From the NCBI GenBank assembly GCA_937883755.1, contig CAKZYA010000058.1, forward strand, positions 248,001 through 312,000: DNA of 64,000 bases, read 5' to 3'. This document shows positions 8,261 to 16,633 of the stretch, piece after piece. Positions within the stretch are counted from its first letter, which is position 1. The number at the start of each line of letters is the position of its first letter. A program made the translations under genes and the position numbers. Under the pieces are notes generated by a model. That model saw only the letters and a program-made list of their open reading frames with translations. It made no database searches and had not been told where the DNA came from. Origin of the DNA: an uncultured Flammeovirgaceae bacterium (GTDB taxonomy: Bacteria; Bacteroidota; Bacteroidia; Cytophagales; Cyclobacteriaceae).

Positions 8261-9290
8261 GAAACAAACAAAAGGAATATTCAGAATAGTTTTTATTGTC
8301 GCTTCCATTGGCTCTTTGTATTTCGTCCCGTGGTTGCTGGTAAAGTCCTGGATACTTCCGCTACCGGATACGGTTCAAGAACAGGTAGATGAAGCCATTG
8401 GTCATGGATTTGACGGAATGATCGTTTATGTAGACCAATCGGGTCAACCACCTCAGTATTTTACTTCCGGTTGGCATAATCGAGAATCCAAGATACCTGC
8501 CAAACCTCAAGCCCTATTTAAGATCGCCAGCATCAGCAAGCTATATGACGCTGTGGCTGTCACCAAATTGGTAAATGATGGACGACTTTCTTTGGATAAA
8601 ACAATCGCTGATTATTTACCGGAGCTTGTGGGAAGAATTGAAAACGCTGAGAAAATTACCTTGAGGTTGATGATACAGCATCGTAGTGGTATTCCCAATT
8701 TTACGGACGCTCCGAATTTTTGGGTAGCTCCAACCGAGACCTATGAAGAAAGTCTTGCATTGATTCTGGACAAGCCGGCCAACTTTGAACCCGGTGAAGA
8801 CTATGAATATTGTAACACAAACTATCTGTTAATCAATAAGATAATGGACGATGAACTGGGATATGGTAACTTTCAATTCATTCAGGAAGAAATTTTAATA
8901 CCGTTAAACCTTAACAACACCTTCAGTTCGCTAAGTGAAGTGAATATAGAGGATGTGATGAGTGGCTATCATGTAGGATACTCTGATGATTTAAAAACAA
9001 ACGATTATGGTATGCATGCCACAGCAGAAGATGTGGGTACTTTCCTGAGGGCATTGAATGATGGGTCATTATTTGAACCGGGAGAACAGGAAATATATGC
9101 TTCCATTTATGAGTATGAACACGGCGGTTGGGTTCCGGGATACCAAAGCTTTGCAAAATATCACAAAGATATTGATGCGGTTGTTATTGAGTTCTACAGT
9201 ACAACCGATCCTAAACTGTACAATTGGAACTTGTCAGAAATCATAAATAGTAGAATTGTCAAAATTCTGAAAAGGCAAAAAAGCTCATAG
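8253..9290 (+). CDS. Membrane-anchored serine hydrolase, beta-lactamase/DD-peptidase fold
   Basis: 345 residues. One N-terminal membrane anchor (~9-30), then a class C beta-lactamase-like domain facing the periplasm. The catalytic SxxK motif is S93-I-S-K96, the YxN motif is Y186-C-N188, and an HGG (in YEHGGWVPGYQ) takes the place of the KTG triad. All three are present, so it should be an active esterase, peptidase or D-amino-acid hydrolase. It is the last gene of the reductase-DUF4386-hydrolase run, overlapping the upstream gene by 8 bp. Two further hydrolases of this fold lie at 54.8-56.5 and 58.4-59.6 kb. Confidence 0.87.
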   Translation: MTKKQTKGIFRIVFIVASIGSLYFVPWLLVKSWILPLPDTVQEQVDEAIGHGFDGMIVYVDQSGQPPQYFTSGWHNRESKIPAKPQALFKIASISKLYDAVAVTKLVNDGRLSLDKTIADYLPELVGRIENAEKITLRLMIQHRSGIPNFTDAPNFWVAPTETYEESLALILDKPANFEPGEDYEYCNTNYLLINKIMDDELGYGNFQFIQEEILIPLNLNNTFSSLSEVNIEDVMSGYHVGYSDDLKTNDYGMHATAEDVGTFLRALNDGSLFEPGEQEIYASIYEYEHGGWVPGYQSFAKYHKDIDAVVIEFYSTTDPKLYNWNLSEIINSRIVKILKRQKSS

Positions 9291-9364
9291 CATAGTGTAA
9301 AGGTAGACATGCCACAACCACAGGCAGTTTTTGCCAGTTTAATCACTTCTCCTCCGCCCAAGTA

Positions 9365-9386
9365 GTTCGGATTTATAAACACGAAC
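9365..9386. promoter_or_regulatory. Imperfect 22-bp palindrome, second copy of candidate operator
   Basis: GTTCGG-A-TTTATAAA-C-ACGAAC matches the perfect palindrome at 6523-6546 over its core and both arms. It is centred about 133 bp before the ATG at 9509. Both sites are followed about 15-17 bp later by a related string (ATCCGAACGA at the first, TTCGGAACGA at the second), so the shared element is longer than the palindrome alone. Confidence 0.55.
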
Positions 9387-9508
9387 CGCTCACTGAAATT
9401 CGGAACGATTACCGCTATGGTTCGTCCTACCTTCGTTCTGTTCATCAATCAAATTAGACCTGTGGAAATGTATGATTCCACATTAGTAAACCAAAACTAT
9501 TATTTATT

Positions 9509-10468
9509 ATGAAAGCTGCAGTATATTCTCAGTACGGAACCCCCGAAGTAGTAAAAATACAAGAAGCAACTAAGCCACTGCCGAAAGACAATGAAATTCT
9601 GGTAAAAGTACATACTACCACTGTAACATCGGGCGATTGGCGTATGCGAGCGGGCGACCCTTTCGCCATCCGATTATATAATGGCCTTTTTGCCCCCAAA
9701 CGCACCATTCTCGGGCATGAATTTTCGGGGGTAGTAGATTCGGTTGGTAAAGATGTGAAACATTTTAAATCGGGTGACCCCGTTTTTGGGCTAGCCGGAG
9801 GTGAAGCTGGAGCCCACGCGGAGTACGTAGTGGTTCCCGCCGATGGTACCGTAGCCCCTAAACCAGCGAGTATTTCTGATGCTACCGCTGCTGCTTTGCC
9901 CAACGGCGCCATGACGGCTCTGTTCTTTCTTAAGCAAGCGAATATTCAACCAGGGCAAAAGGTTCTTATCAATGGGGCTTCAGGCAGCGTAGGAACCTAT
10001 GCGGTGCAACTTGCCAAATACTTCGGAGCAGAAGTAACGGCTGTTTGCAGTACAAGAAATGTAGAACTTGTTCGTTCGTTGGGTGCTGATAACGTGATTG
10101 ATTATACCCAGTATGACTTCACCAATAACCCTGAGCAGTACCACGTTATTTTTGATGCGGTAGGAAAAGCGTCGTACAACAAAAGTAAAAAAGTGTTGCG
10201 TAAGCAAGGTATATTCCTCACTGTAGCGATGAGTATCCCTTTACTTCTTCAATCGGTAGTAGCCTCTTGGGTAGGAAAGAAGAAGTTGATTACCGCCATT
10301 GCCAAGATGACTCCAGAAGATCTCCGGTTCGTGATTCAACTAGTTGAAAAAGGACAACTGAGAGTTGTTGTAGACCGAAGGTATTCATTTTCTGATATTA
10401 GCAATGCTCATGAGCACGCGCAAACCGGACATAAAATAGGGAACCTAGTGTTAGAATTAGCAAGTTAG
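9509..10468 (+). CDS. Zinc-free medium-chain NAD(P)-dependent reductase (paralogue)
   Basis: 319 residues. GroES-like N domain (GHEFSGVVDSVGKDV), then a Rossmann domain with INGASGSVGTYAVQLAKYFG (~161-180). No structural-zinc cysteine cluster. It is a paralogue of the product of 6618-7565, sharing MKA[VA] starts, the VTxxDxxxR segment, and endings around GHKxGNxVxxLA. Monocistronic by position, preceded by the second copy of the palindrome. Substrate unknown; likely a quinone or enal reductase. Confidence 0.88.
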   Translation: MKAAVYSQYGTPEVVKIQEATKPLPKDNEILVKVHTTTVTSGDWRMRAGDPFAIRLYNGLFAPKRTILGHEFSGVVDSVGKDVKHFKSGDPVFGLAGGEAGAHAEYVVVPADGTVAPKPASISDATAAALPNGAMTALFFLKQANIQPGQKVLINGASGSVGTYAVQLAKYFGAEVTAVCSTRNVELVRSLGADNVIDYTQYDFTNNPEQYHVIFDAVGKASYNKSKKVLRKQGIFLTVAMSIPLLLQSVVASWVGKKKLITAIAKMTPEDLRFVIQLVEKGQLRVVVDRRYSFSDISNAHEHAQTGHKIGNLVLELAS

Positions 10469-11002
10469 AAAGTAGAAGCTTCCTTAGAGAGTTGCTCCAA
10501 AAACTAGCGGGTAGCATATCCAAGATAAGAGTGGGAAGATTGAAAGATTGATATATGACCGAAAGCTTTCCGACTGATTTTTGCGGAAAAATAAGAACTA
10601 TAGAATTAAGGTATAGTTTGTTATGGCTCTAGAGCTATCTGACTGTCGGTAGCAATATAGATGTTAGAAAATATTTGTAGCAAAGAAGAATGAAACCTCT
10701 AATTCTGAGGATAAAATTGCAATGACCATATCGTTTTTTAGAAAACTGGTAAAATACTTATTCTTATTTAGGGTTCATTACCCCAATTTCTATCAAACTT
10801 GATGCTTCGATCCCACTTTACAGATCGTAAAACACGCATCTTTCTCAAGTAGGCACATTCGGCACGGTTGCTTGATGAATATTCGGCTATTTAATCGGTT
10901 CATTACTATGAATTTTTCTAATACTGAGTAGTAAAAAGTATCAAGCCTTTTATCAGTAGAAAAATTAGTGAAAGCCCTAGCTTTGCTTAAAAACAAGATA
11001 CT
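10469..11002. other. Intergenic region upstream of the helix-turn-helix/methyltransferase gene
   Basis: 534 bp without a convincing gene. A Bacteroidota -7-like string TAGCTTTG occurs at 10978-10985, 17 bp before the ATG at 11003, but no TTTG lies at the right distance upstream, so it is weak. A minus-strand frame at 10793-10903 would encode 36 residues with four cysteines (CRMCLLEKDACFTIC). It has no recognisable family or ribosome-binding site and I do not call it. Confidence 0.4.
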
Positions 11003-12076
11003 ATGATTGATGCTAGGCATTTGAAATTAATTATTGAGATTGATCAACTAGGATCGCTCAGTCGAGCGTCACAGGAATTAAATTTAACGCAATCCGCACT
11101 AAGTCATCAGCTAAAAAATCTAGAAGATTATCTGGGGGTCAGTATTTTTCATCGGGTGGGAAATCAGTTGTTATTTACTGAAGCAGGTAAAGAGCTGAGG
11201 GATAAGGCCAAGCCTATGATGGCTGAGTTTGAAGCTCTTGAGTTGAGAATGCAAGAGATCAAAGAAAGTCAGCTTAAGCGGTATGTGCACGGGTATAGCC
11301 AGCAAGAAGCGCAGCGGCTGGCTAATCAGGCCAGCACGGTAGCTGAGTATCTACATTATGATTCAATCTGGGAAGATGGGTCAAGAATATTAGAAGTTGG
11401 GTGTGGAGTAGGGGCTCAGACCGAGATCATCGCTCAAGCAAATCCTAAGTCAAAGTTCGTCTCAATTGATATATCAGCAAACTCTCTAGAGATTGCCCAG
11501 GCAAAAATTGAAGAACAGCAGATCAAGAATGTTGAATTCCGGTTGCAGGATGCCAGAAAAATGAGGAAAGAAAAAGACGGTCTTTTTGATCATGTATTCG
11601 TCTGTTTTCTTTTGGAGCATCTGAGTAATCCGGTTGAGCTACTAAAAGCTTTAAAGCATTTAATTAAGCCCCAGGGAACGATTACCGTTATTGAAGGTGA
11701 TCATGGTTCAACATTCTTTCATCCGAATAATGTATTTGCTCAAAAGGCAGTTGACGCCCAAGTTGCGTTGCAGCGAAAGCGAGGCGGGAATGCTAACATC
11801 GGTAGACAGTTATACCCTTTGCTGAGTGAAGCTGGCTACAAAAATATAGCAGTAAGCCCTAGACAGATATACGTAGATGGCTCTAAGCCAAAGTTATTAG
11901 AAGGATTTATTAAGAATACGTTTACAGCGATGATTCAAGGTATGTCGGAGGATATTCTTTCCGAAGAGGTACTTACCAAGTCTGACTTACAGGAAGGTAT
12001 CCGGGGGCTGTTAAGAACTGCGGAAAGTGATGGGGTCTTTAGCTACACATTTTTTAAGGCAAGAGCAGTAGTTTGA
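11003..12076 (+). CDS. LysR/MetR-type DNA-binding domain fused to a SAM methyltransferase
   Basis: 357 residues in an unusual build. Residues 1-62 are a LysR-type winged helix-turn-helix, with the recognition region LTQSALSHQLKNLEDYLG at 28-45; ALSHQ is reminiscent of MetR. Residues 63-90 form the linker helix. Instead of the LysR effector-binding domain, residues ~92-357 are a class I methyltransferase: motif I is E131-V-G-C-G-V-G, followed by an acidic residue at D156 (VSIDIS), then DHVFVCFLLEHL and a C-terminal TFFK. There is no frame break between the parts. The protein could couple SAM level or methyl transfer to DNA binding. It is monocistronic. Target genes and methyl acceptor are unknown. 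Confidence 0.88.
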   Translation: MIDARHLKLIIEIDQLGSLSRASQELNLTQSALSHQLKNLEDYLGVSIFHRVGNQLLFTEAGKELRDKAKPMMAEFEALELRMQEIKESQLKRYVHGYSQQEAQRLANQASTVAEYLHYDSIWEDGSRILEVGCGVGAQTEIIAQANPKSKFVSIDISANSLEIAQAKIEEQQIKNVEFRLQDARKMRKEKDGLFDHVFVCFLLEHLSNPVELLKALKHLIKPQGTITVIEGDHGSTFFHPNNVFAQKAVDAQVALQRKRGGNANIGRQLYPLLSEAGYKNIAVSPRQIYVDGSKPKLLEGFIKNTFTAMIQGMSEDILSEEVLTKSDLQEGIRGLLRTAESDGVFSYTFFKARAVV

Positions 12077-12121
12077 GTAGCGAGTATGCTTTTACTCTGA
12101 CTTCTAAGGTTGATACTGCAT

Positions 12122-12140
12122 GTAAACCTATTAACTTTAC
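12122..12140 (+). promoter_or_regulatory. Shared upstream element, copy 1
   Basis: GTAAACCTATTAACTTTAC lies 58 bp before the ATG at 12198 and matches 17 of 19 bases of the string at 13701-13719 before the next gene. The second copy contains a -7-like TACCTTTG; here the same place reads TAACTTTA. Confidence 0.4.
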
Positions 12141-12197
12141 CAGTGGTAAAAATAGCTATCTTGCTGATCCACTAGAAACAATCAAATTTACCGCATT

Positions 12198-13667
12198 ATG
12201 CTAAGGGTAAGGCGCATCGCTCAGGCATTAATTTGTGTTATCGGCTGCTTAATGGTGCTGCAGCCAGCACTGGCTCAAGAAAAATATCGAGTTATCATCA
12301 TGACGGACATGACCCACGACGATGGTAACTCATTAATCCGCTATCTGTATTACTCTCACTTGTTTGATACTGAGGCTATTATCATTACTAATCAACTGCC
12401 CGATTATTACCACGATGACCCTACGCCCTGGAATAAGGGACAGCAGATTCTACAAGCTTACCAACAAGAATACGCTCAGCTTGCCAAGCATCATACTGAC
12501 TATCCAACTTATCAACAATTATCTGATGTAACCAAGCCGGGTAGAGGGGCTTTGCCTATCATCTGGCTCACAAATGAAAAGAAATTTAGTGGGCCAATTG
12601 GCGACCGCCATATGGAAAGTGAGTGGGGTGACATTCGTTTTGCCGATTGGATTGGGGAAGGTGATAATCCGAACGGAGAGTCTAAAGACTCAGAGGGTAG
12701 CGAGTATTTGCAGACTGTTTTTGATGAAGATGACGACCGACCCATTTTTGTGCAAATGTGGGGTGGCTCCATTACTTTTATTCAGGCGCTGTATCGCTAT
12801 CGCCAGCGGCAGGGCGATGATAAATTTCAGAAGCTACTCAGCAAATTGCATGTTTTCGGTATTCTGTTACAAGACATTACTTTCGATTATTTGATTGACC
12901 TTGACAAGGTAAAAGCCTTAGACTGCACCAGATTTGGTACTACCCAGTCGACTTATAATGGCGAGCGGTTTACACCTCGTTGGCTGTTGCACGACGGTGG
13001 TCATTTTTGGCAGTACTGTTGCCCTGGCCAGCCTAACATAAAACCCACTTTACCAGAAGAAGTAAATGGTCACGGACCAATGTCTAATATTTATGACAAC
13101 GGCGGGGAAGGGGACACCCCATCCTTTCTTTATTTGATTAGTGCAACTCTAGGATTAAACGACCCGCTAAAACCTGAGCAGGGCAGTTGGGGTGGATTGT
13201 TTCAATCAATGGGCGATGACTTTCCTGAAGGATATTACCACACCTGCGGAGTGGATGTGGAGCAGCTAATGCGGTGGAAAGATGCGGTGAAGAATGACTT
13301 TATGAACCGCTTGGATTATTCAATCAACGAACCGGAGGAAGTTAATCATAATCCGGTTGTAGTGGTGAATCAAGACAGTAGTCATCAGGTTATGACGATT
13401 TTAGCAGAACCAGGCGAAACTATAGGGCTAGACGCTTCAGCTTCTTATGATCCTGACAGGGAAGACATTACTTTTTCTTGGTTCTACTATCCCGAAGCCA
13501 GTAGTTATTCTCAAGACTTTTCCCTACCTCAACCTCAGTCCTCCGCCCAATCTGTCTCAGTACCTACTGATATTGGTAATGGAGAGATTCATATTATCCT
13601 GGAAGTAAAAGATACGGGTGAGCCGAATTTATTAGCCTATCGGCGGATAATCCTCTCTGCTGAGTAG
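12198..13667 (+). CDS. Secreted nucleoside-hydrolase-like protein (DUF1593/Sde182 type)
   Basis: 489 residues with a signal peptide ending in LQPALAQ. Residues ~30-310 resemble the DUF1593 (Sde182) nucleoside-hydrolase-like domain: an early Asp cluster MTDMTHDDGNSL, the VQMWGGS segment, and HDGGHFWQ. Residues ~380-489 form a beta-sandwich with PKD-like features (IGLDASASYDPDREDITFSW). The family is linked to cell-surface polysaccharide or nucleoside breakdown, with substrate not firmly known. It shares an upstream element with the next gene, whose C terminus looks nucleoside-phosphorylase-like. Confidence 0.8.
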   Translation: MLRVRRIAQALICVIGCLMVLQPALAQEKYRVIIMTDMTHDDGNSLIRYLYYSHLFDTEAIIITNQLPDYYHDDPTPWNKGQQILQAYQQEYAQLAKHHTDYPTYQQLSDVTKPGRGALPIIWLTNEKKFSGPIGDRHMESEWGDIRFADWIGEGDNPNGESKDSEGSEYLQTVFDEDDDRPIFVQMWGGSITFIQALYRYRQRQGDDKFQKLLSKLHVFGILLQDITFDYLIDLDKVKALDCTRFGTTQSTYNGERFTPRWLLHDGGHFWQYCCPGQPNIKPTLPEEVNGHGPMSNIYDNGGEGDTPSFLYLISATLGLNDPLKPEQGSWGGLFQSMGDDFPEGYYHTCGVDVEQLMRWKDAVKNDFMNRLDYSINEPEEVNHNPVVVVNQDSSHQVMTILAEPGETIGLDASASYDPDREDITFSWFYYPEASSYSQDFSLPQPQSSAQSVSVPTDIGNGEIHIILEVKDTGEPNLLAYRRIILSAE

Positions 13668-13700
13668 GTGTGGGGAGTTATTTGCAGATAGAATAATTAG

Positions 13701-13719
13701 GTAAACCTATTACCTTTGC
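13701..13719 (+). promoter_or_regulatory. Shared upstream element, copy 2, with -7-like box
   Basis: GTAAACCTATTACCTTTGC. The TACCTTTG at 13711-13718 fits the Bacteroidota -7 consensus TAnnTTTG and lies 25 bp before the ATG at 13744. The nearest upstream TTTG is 26 bp away rather than the usual 19-21, so activator help may be needed. Confidence 0.45.
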
Positions 13720-13743
13720 TCGCAATCAAACGCTGTAATAATT

Positions 13744-15438
13744 ATGATCCGATCGCGTGCCCAAGAGTCTCGTGCTGCTATTGAAAAACTGTACATTACC
13801 ATGCGTCACCTCTTCATCCGGGGAAGCTACAAGCCCTTGGGCGTATCGGGTGAATCATTAATTCAGGCACTTCACGTACTTCAACCCGAAATCTACGGGT
13901 TGATTAATGATCCCGAGCGGGTAGAACTTAATGGCTTACTTTATGTGCTGGATCGTCTGCCCCGAGGTATTGAAGAATGTCGGTATATCAAACTCATTTC
14001 TCGAGAAGGCTACGAAAACTCTAGCTTTGAGAATATCGTTCCTGCCAAACGCCGCCGAAACTGCTACCGGGTAGATGATATGCAGATGTACGTAGAGATG
14101 ACCCGGGGACGCAGTGATATTTATGATATTCTCACGCATTTGACTTTTCTATACAACGAAGCTGAGAAAATTCGCAATAATGCTTTAGATCATAAAGGAA
14201 GGGAAACCCCCGACTGGTTCAAACTAAGGGAGTTAGTTGAGAAAGAAGAGCGGGAAGAAGAGTGCGACTTGGAAGCGGCTTATTCTTACCTCTCTAATGT
14301 GCTAAGCCGTACGTATGAAGAGACTCGAGAAGCCTACGAACGCTTTGCTACTGACCCAACTCGCCATAGTCTCTTTCGCATTGTATATTATCTGGGTAAG
14401 CTCTCCATTGAAGAGGCGCAAGGCAAAGACGATCGAGAGGTGATGTTTTCTAATACGTTGCGGGAACGCATCGGTCATCATATCTACGGGGAGCTGTGGG
14501 CTAATAATATCAAAGCAATCCTAGCTGAAAAAGATCTGATTACCCGTCCAATTCATGTGATCAGCGCTAATCTACACAGTTTTATCAATACCATCTACGG
14601 CTATCATGCGCTAGGCCGATCCAACTACGCATCTCTCGAGCAGTTAGCAGTGGAAATCAGTCAGAATAAGCAGCCAAAGTTAGTGAAGCAAATTCGGGAG
14701 TTTGCGCTGAAGAACGGTCTTACCGAAGTAGTTGATCAGTCGGGAACCAACATTGCCGTACAAATCATCGATACCGCTCAGCTTTCCAACGGGTACATTG
14801 CACCGGGTATTCTTCAGCCTGATGTGGATAAAGATCAGTCACCCGTACTGCTAATCATGGATTATGCTTTTGGCGAACAGGCCTACGAGTGTATGGATGA
14901 GTTACTCAAACCGTACGATGAGGAAGATGGCTACCCACTGCGGATAGAATCTATATCAATTATGGGGAAAGCGGGTATTCTAGAAGGTCAAAAAGGAGAT
15001 ATTATGATTCCGACGGCTCATGTATTTGAAGGAACCGCTGATAACTATCCCATTAATAATGACGTGGACGCTGATGCGCTGGCCGGACACGGATTGGCGG
15101 TATGTACGGGACCAATGATTACGGTGTTGGGTACTTCCCTGCAAAATAAAGATGTGCTACGCTACTTCTTACGATCTTCTTGGCAAGCAATTGGGCTAGA
15201 AATGGAAGGGGCTCATTACCAAAAAGCTATTCAGGCAGCTTCTAGAATTCGGAGTAGCATTAATCCTGAAGTAAAATTGCGCTACGCCTACTATGCTTCG
15301 GATAATCCATTGGAGACGGGAAGTACGCTGGCATCGGGTAGCTTAGGTCTAGATGGAATAAAACCAACCTACCTCATCTCATTTCATTTCTTACAGCAAA
15401 TCTTTGCCGAAAAAGTAGTGGCAGAACTAGATTCTTAA
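13744..15438 (+). CDS. Conserved Bacteroidota protein with phosphorylase-like C terminus (DUF6909-like)
   Basis: 564 residues, no signal peptide. The N-terminal ~350 residues are mostly helical and unlike any family I can name; I recall the full-length protein as a DUF6909-type family, unchecked. The C-terminal ~200 residues carry features of the nucleoside phosphorylase/nucleosidase fold: GKAGIL followed by GQKGDIMIPTAHVFEG, and E486-M-E488-G-A, matching the MEGA motif that binds ribose in MTA/AdoHcy nucleosidases. It may therefore bind or cleave a nucleoside-like compound. Cytoplasmic and monocistronic. Confidence 0.7.
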   Translation: MIRSRAQESRAAIEKLYITMRHLFIRGSYKPLGVSGESLIQALHVLQPEIYGLINDPERVELNGLLYVLDRLPRGIEECRYIKLISREGYENSSFENIVPAKRRRNCYRVDDMQMYVEMTRGRSDIYDILTHLTFLYNEAEKIRNNALDHKGRETPDWFKLRELVEKEEREEECDLEAAYSYLSNVLSRTYEETREAYERFATDPTRHSLFRIVYYLGKLSIEEAQGKDDREVMFSNTLRERIGHHIYGELWANNIKAILAEKDLITRPIHVISANLHSFINTIYGYHALGRSNYASLEQLAVEISQNKQPKLVKQIREFALKNGLTEVVDQSGTNIAVQIIDTAQLSNGYIAPGILQPDVDKDQSPVLLIMDYAFGEQAYECMDELLKPYDEEDGYPLRIESISIMGKAGILEGQKGDIMIPTAHVFEGTADNYPINNDVDADALAGHGLAVCTGPMITVLGTSLQNKDVLRYFLRSSWQAIGLEMEGAHYQKAIQAASRIRSSINPEVKLRYAYYASDNPLETGSTLASGSLGLDGIKPTYLISFHFLQQIFAEKVVAELDS

Positions 15439-15481
15439 AATAAGAAAAAATTCTTCTCGATAGTGCAATTATTTGCGTTAA

Positions 15482-15511
15482 AAGAACGTTTTTGCGGTGT
15501 TAAATGTTCTT
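15482..15511. promoter_or_regulatory. Inverted repeat before gene of unknown function
   Basis: Arms AAGAACGTTT and AAATGTTCTT pair at 9 of 10 positions (the tenth is a G-T pair) around a 10-nt spacer, 19 bp before the ATG at 15531. Candidate operator, or a terminator for the gene upstream. Confidence 0.35.
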
Positions 15512-15530
15512 ATAAAAAGAATATTTGCTT

Positions 15531-16532
15531 ATGAATGATACCGAAACTCCTCAGTCATCAGTGACTGAACAGGATTACCAACGCTGGCAGCGTTCGCTTC
15601 CGGCTCAAGTTTTTCTAAACTACTTTCACGCGCTGAACTCGCATATACAGCAGAGCGATGAAGCATATGAGTTGCCTAAAATCTCGCATTTTTCTGACCG
15701 AAAAACTAAGCTTACGGAAACTGATCTAGCCTCAGTGCGAAGGCATTTAATCAATAGCTGGAATACGGAATATACCATTCGGCAAACCGCCGCTTTAGGC
15801 GACGTTGACTACCAGCAACACGCTCTTCACTGGACGTTTCCCCAAGCCTACTATAGTGTAGAAGAAAGTCTGCGGGCGATGCTCCGTGTAAACGGAAGTA
15901 GTAGTGCTTCTCCTCGGATACTTTCCGAAGTGGGAAGGTTAATAAAACAAAAATTTTATCCGCAGCCGATCTCATTCTATGCCTTTGGGGAAGCGCATCA
16001 TCCGTCGGTATATGGTCTTCCGGCTGGGCGTTGGGCAAAACCTACCTTAACTCTGGCGCAAGATAAACGAGAAGTACAAAGTCAGTTGCGGCAGTTTTTG
16101 CGTACTACGCACCGTCAGCGTTCCCAGTGGGTTCGTGCCTGGGTACAGGGAAATCCGAAAACGGCAATACGATCAGAGCGAACAGGTGAGATACTTCGCC
16201 GGTTCAATCGCCAGCACTGGAAGCAGCTAGCTTGGCGAACAGGTTATACTACCGTGTTTCATTTACTACAACGGTTAGTCATCTCCACTTCTAACCGAGA
16301 GATTGAACGCTTTGTGGTAGCCGATATTGATACGAAACTATTTCACCAGTGTCTACTGAAAGTAATTAGCTATATCAACTTCATTCACGAAGCCTACGTT
16401 GCCCAAGCAGCAGGCATAGAAAATTACGAGCAGTGGTTATCCGAGCTACCTATGTATTTGCAGCATAGCTTTATTACTGAGCGATATCAAAAACGGATCA
16501 ATCCACTACTTCAGCAAAATACTGCTGCTTAA
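15531..16532 (+). CDS. Hypothetical protein, helical and basic
   Basis: 333 residues. The ATG at 15531 is preferred over a TTG six bases earlier. No signal peptide or membrane helix. It is mostly helical, with many Arg, Gln and Trp residues and a basic central stretch (REVQSQLRQFLRTTHRQRSQ). I do not recognise a family or catalytic motif. It lies 92 bp after the phosphorylase-like gene, same strand. Codon use looks normal. Confidence 0.6.
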   Translation: MNDTETPQSSVTEQDYQRWQRSLPAQVFLNYFHALNSHIQQSDEAYELPKISHFSDRKTKLTETDLASVRRHLINSWNTEYTIRQTAALGDVDYQQHALHWTFPQAYYSVEESLRAMLRVNGSSSASPRILSEVGRLIKQKFYPQPISFYAFGEAHHPSVYGLPAGRWAKPTLTLAQDKREVQSQLRQFLRTTHRQRSQWVRAWVQGNPKTAIRSERTGEILRRFNRQHWKQLAWRTGYTTVFHLLQRLVISTSNREIERFVVADIDTKLFHQCLLKVISYINFIHEAYVAQAAGIENYEQWLSELPMYLQHSFITERYQKRINPLLQQNTAA

Positions 16533-16633
16533 GATAACTTTTACATTTATCAAAAAGTTAAGTCTCTCAAACGGTTCAGATTAATACATTTTCAACGATG
16601 GCAGTATAACAGAAATGTTGTATTTTCAGCCGT

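Noticed and set aside
9528-9912. Long minus-strand open frame inside the second reductase gene
   Set aside because: It is antisense to a well-supported coding region and has a composition typical of a shadow frame.
10793-11020. Minus-strand frame with a four-cysteine tail, divergent from the helix-turn-helix/methyltransferase gene
   Set aside because: It overlaps the start of the plus-strand gene, and its 36-residue shorter form lacks a ribosome-binding site. The cysteine spacing matches no known small protein.
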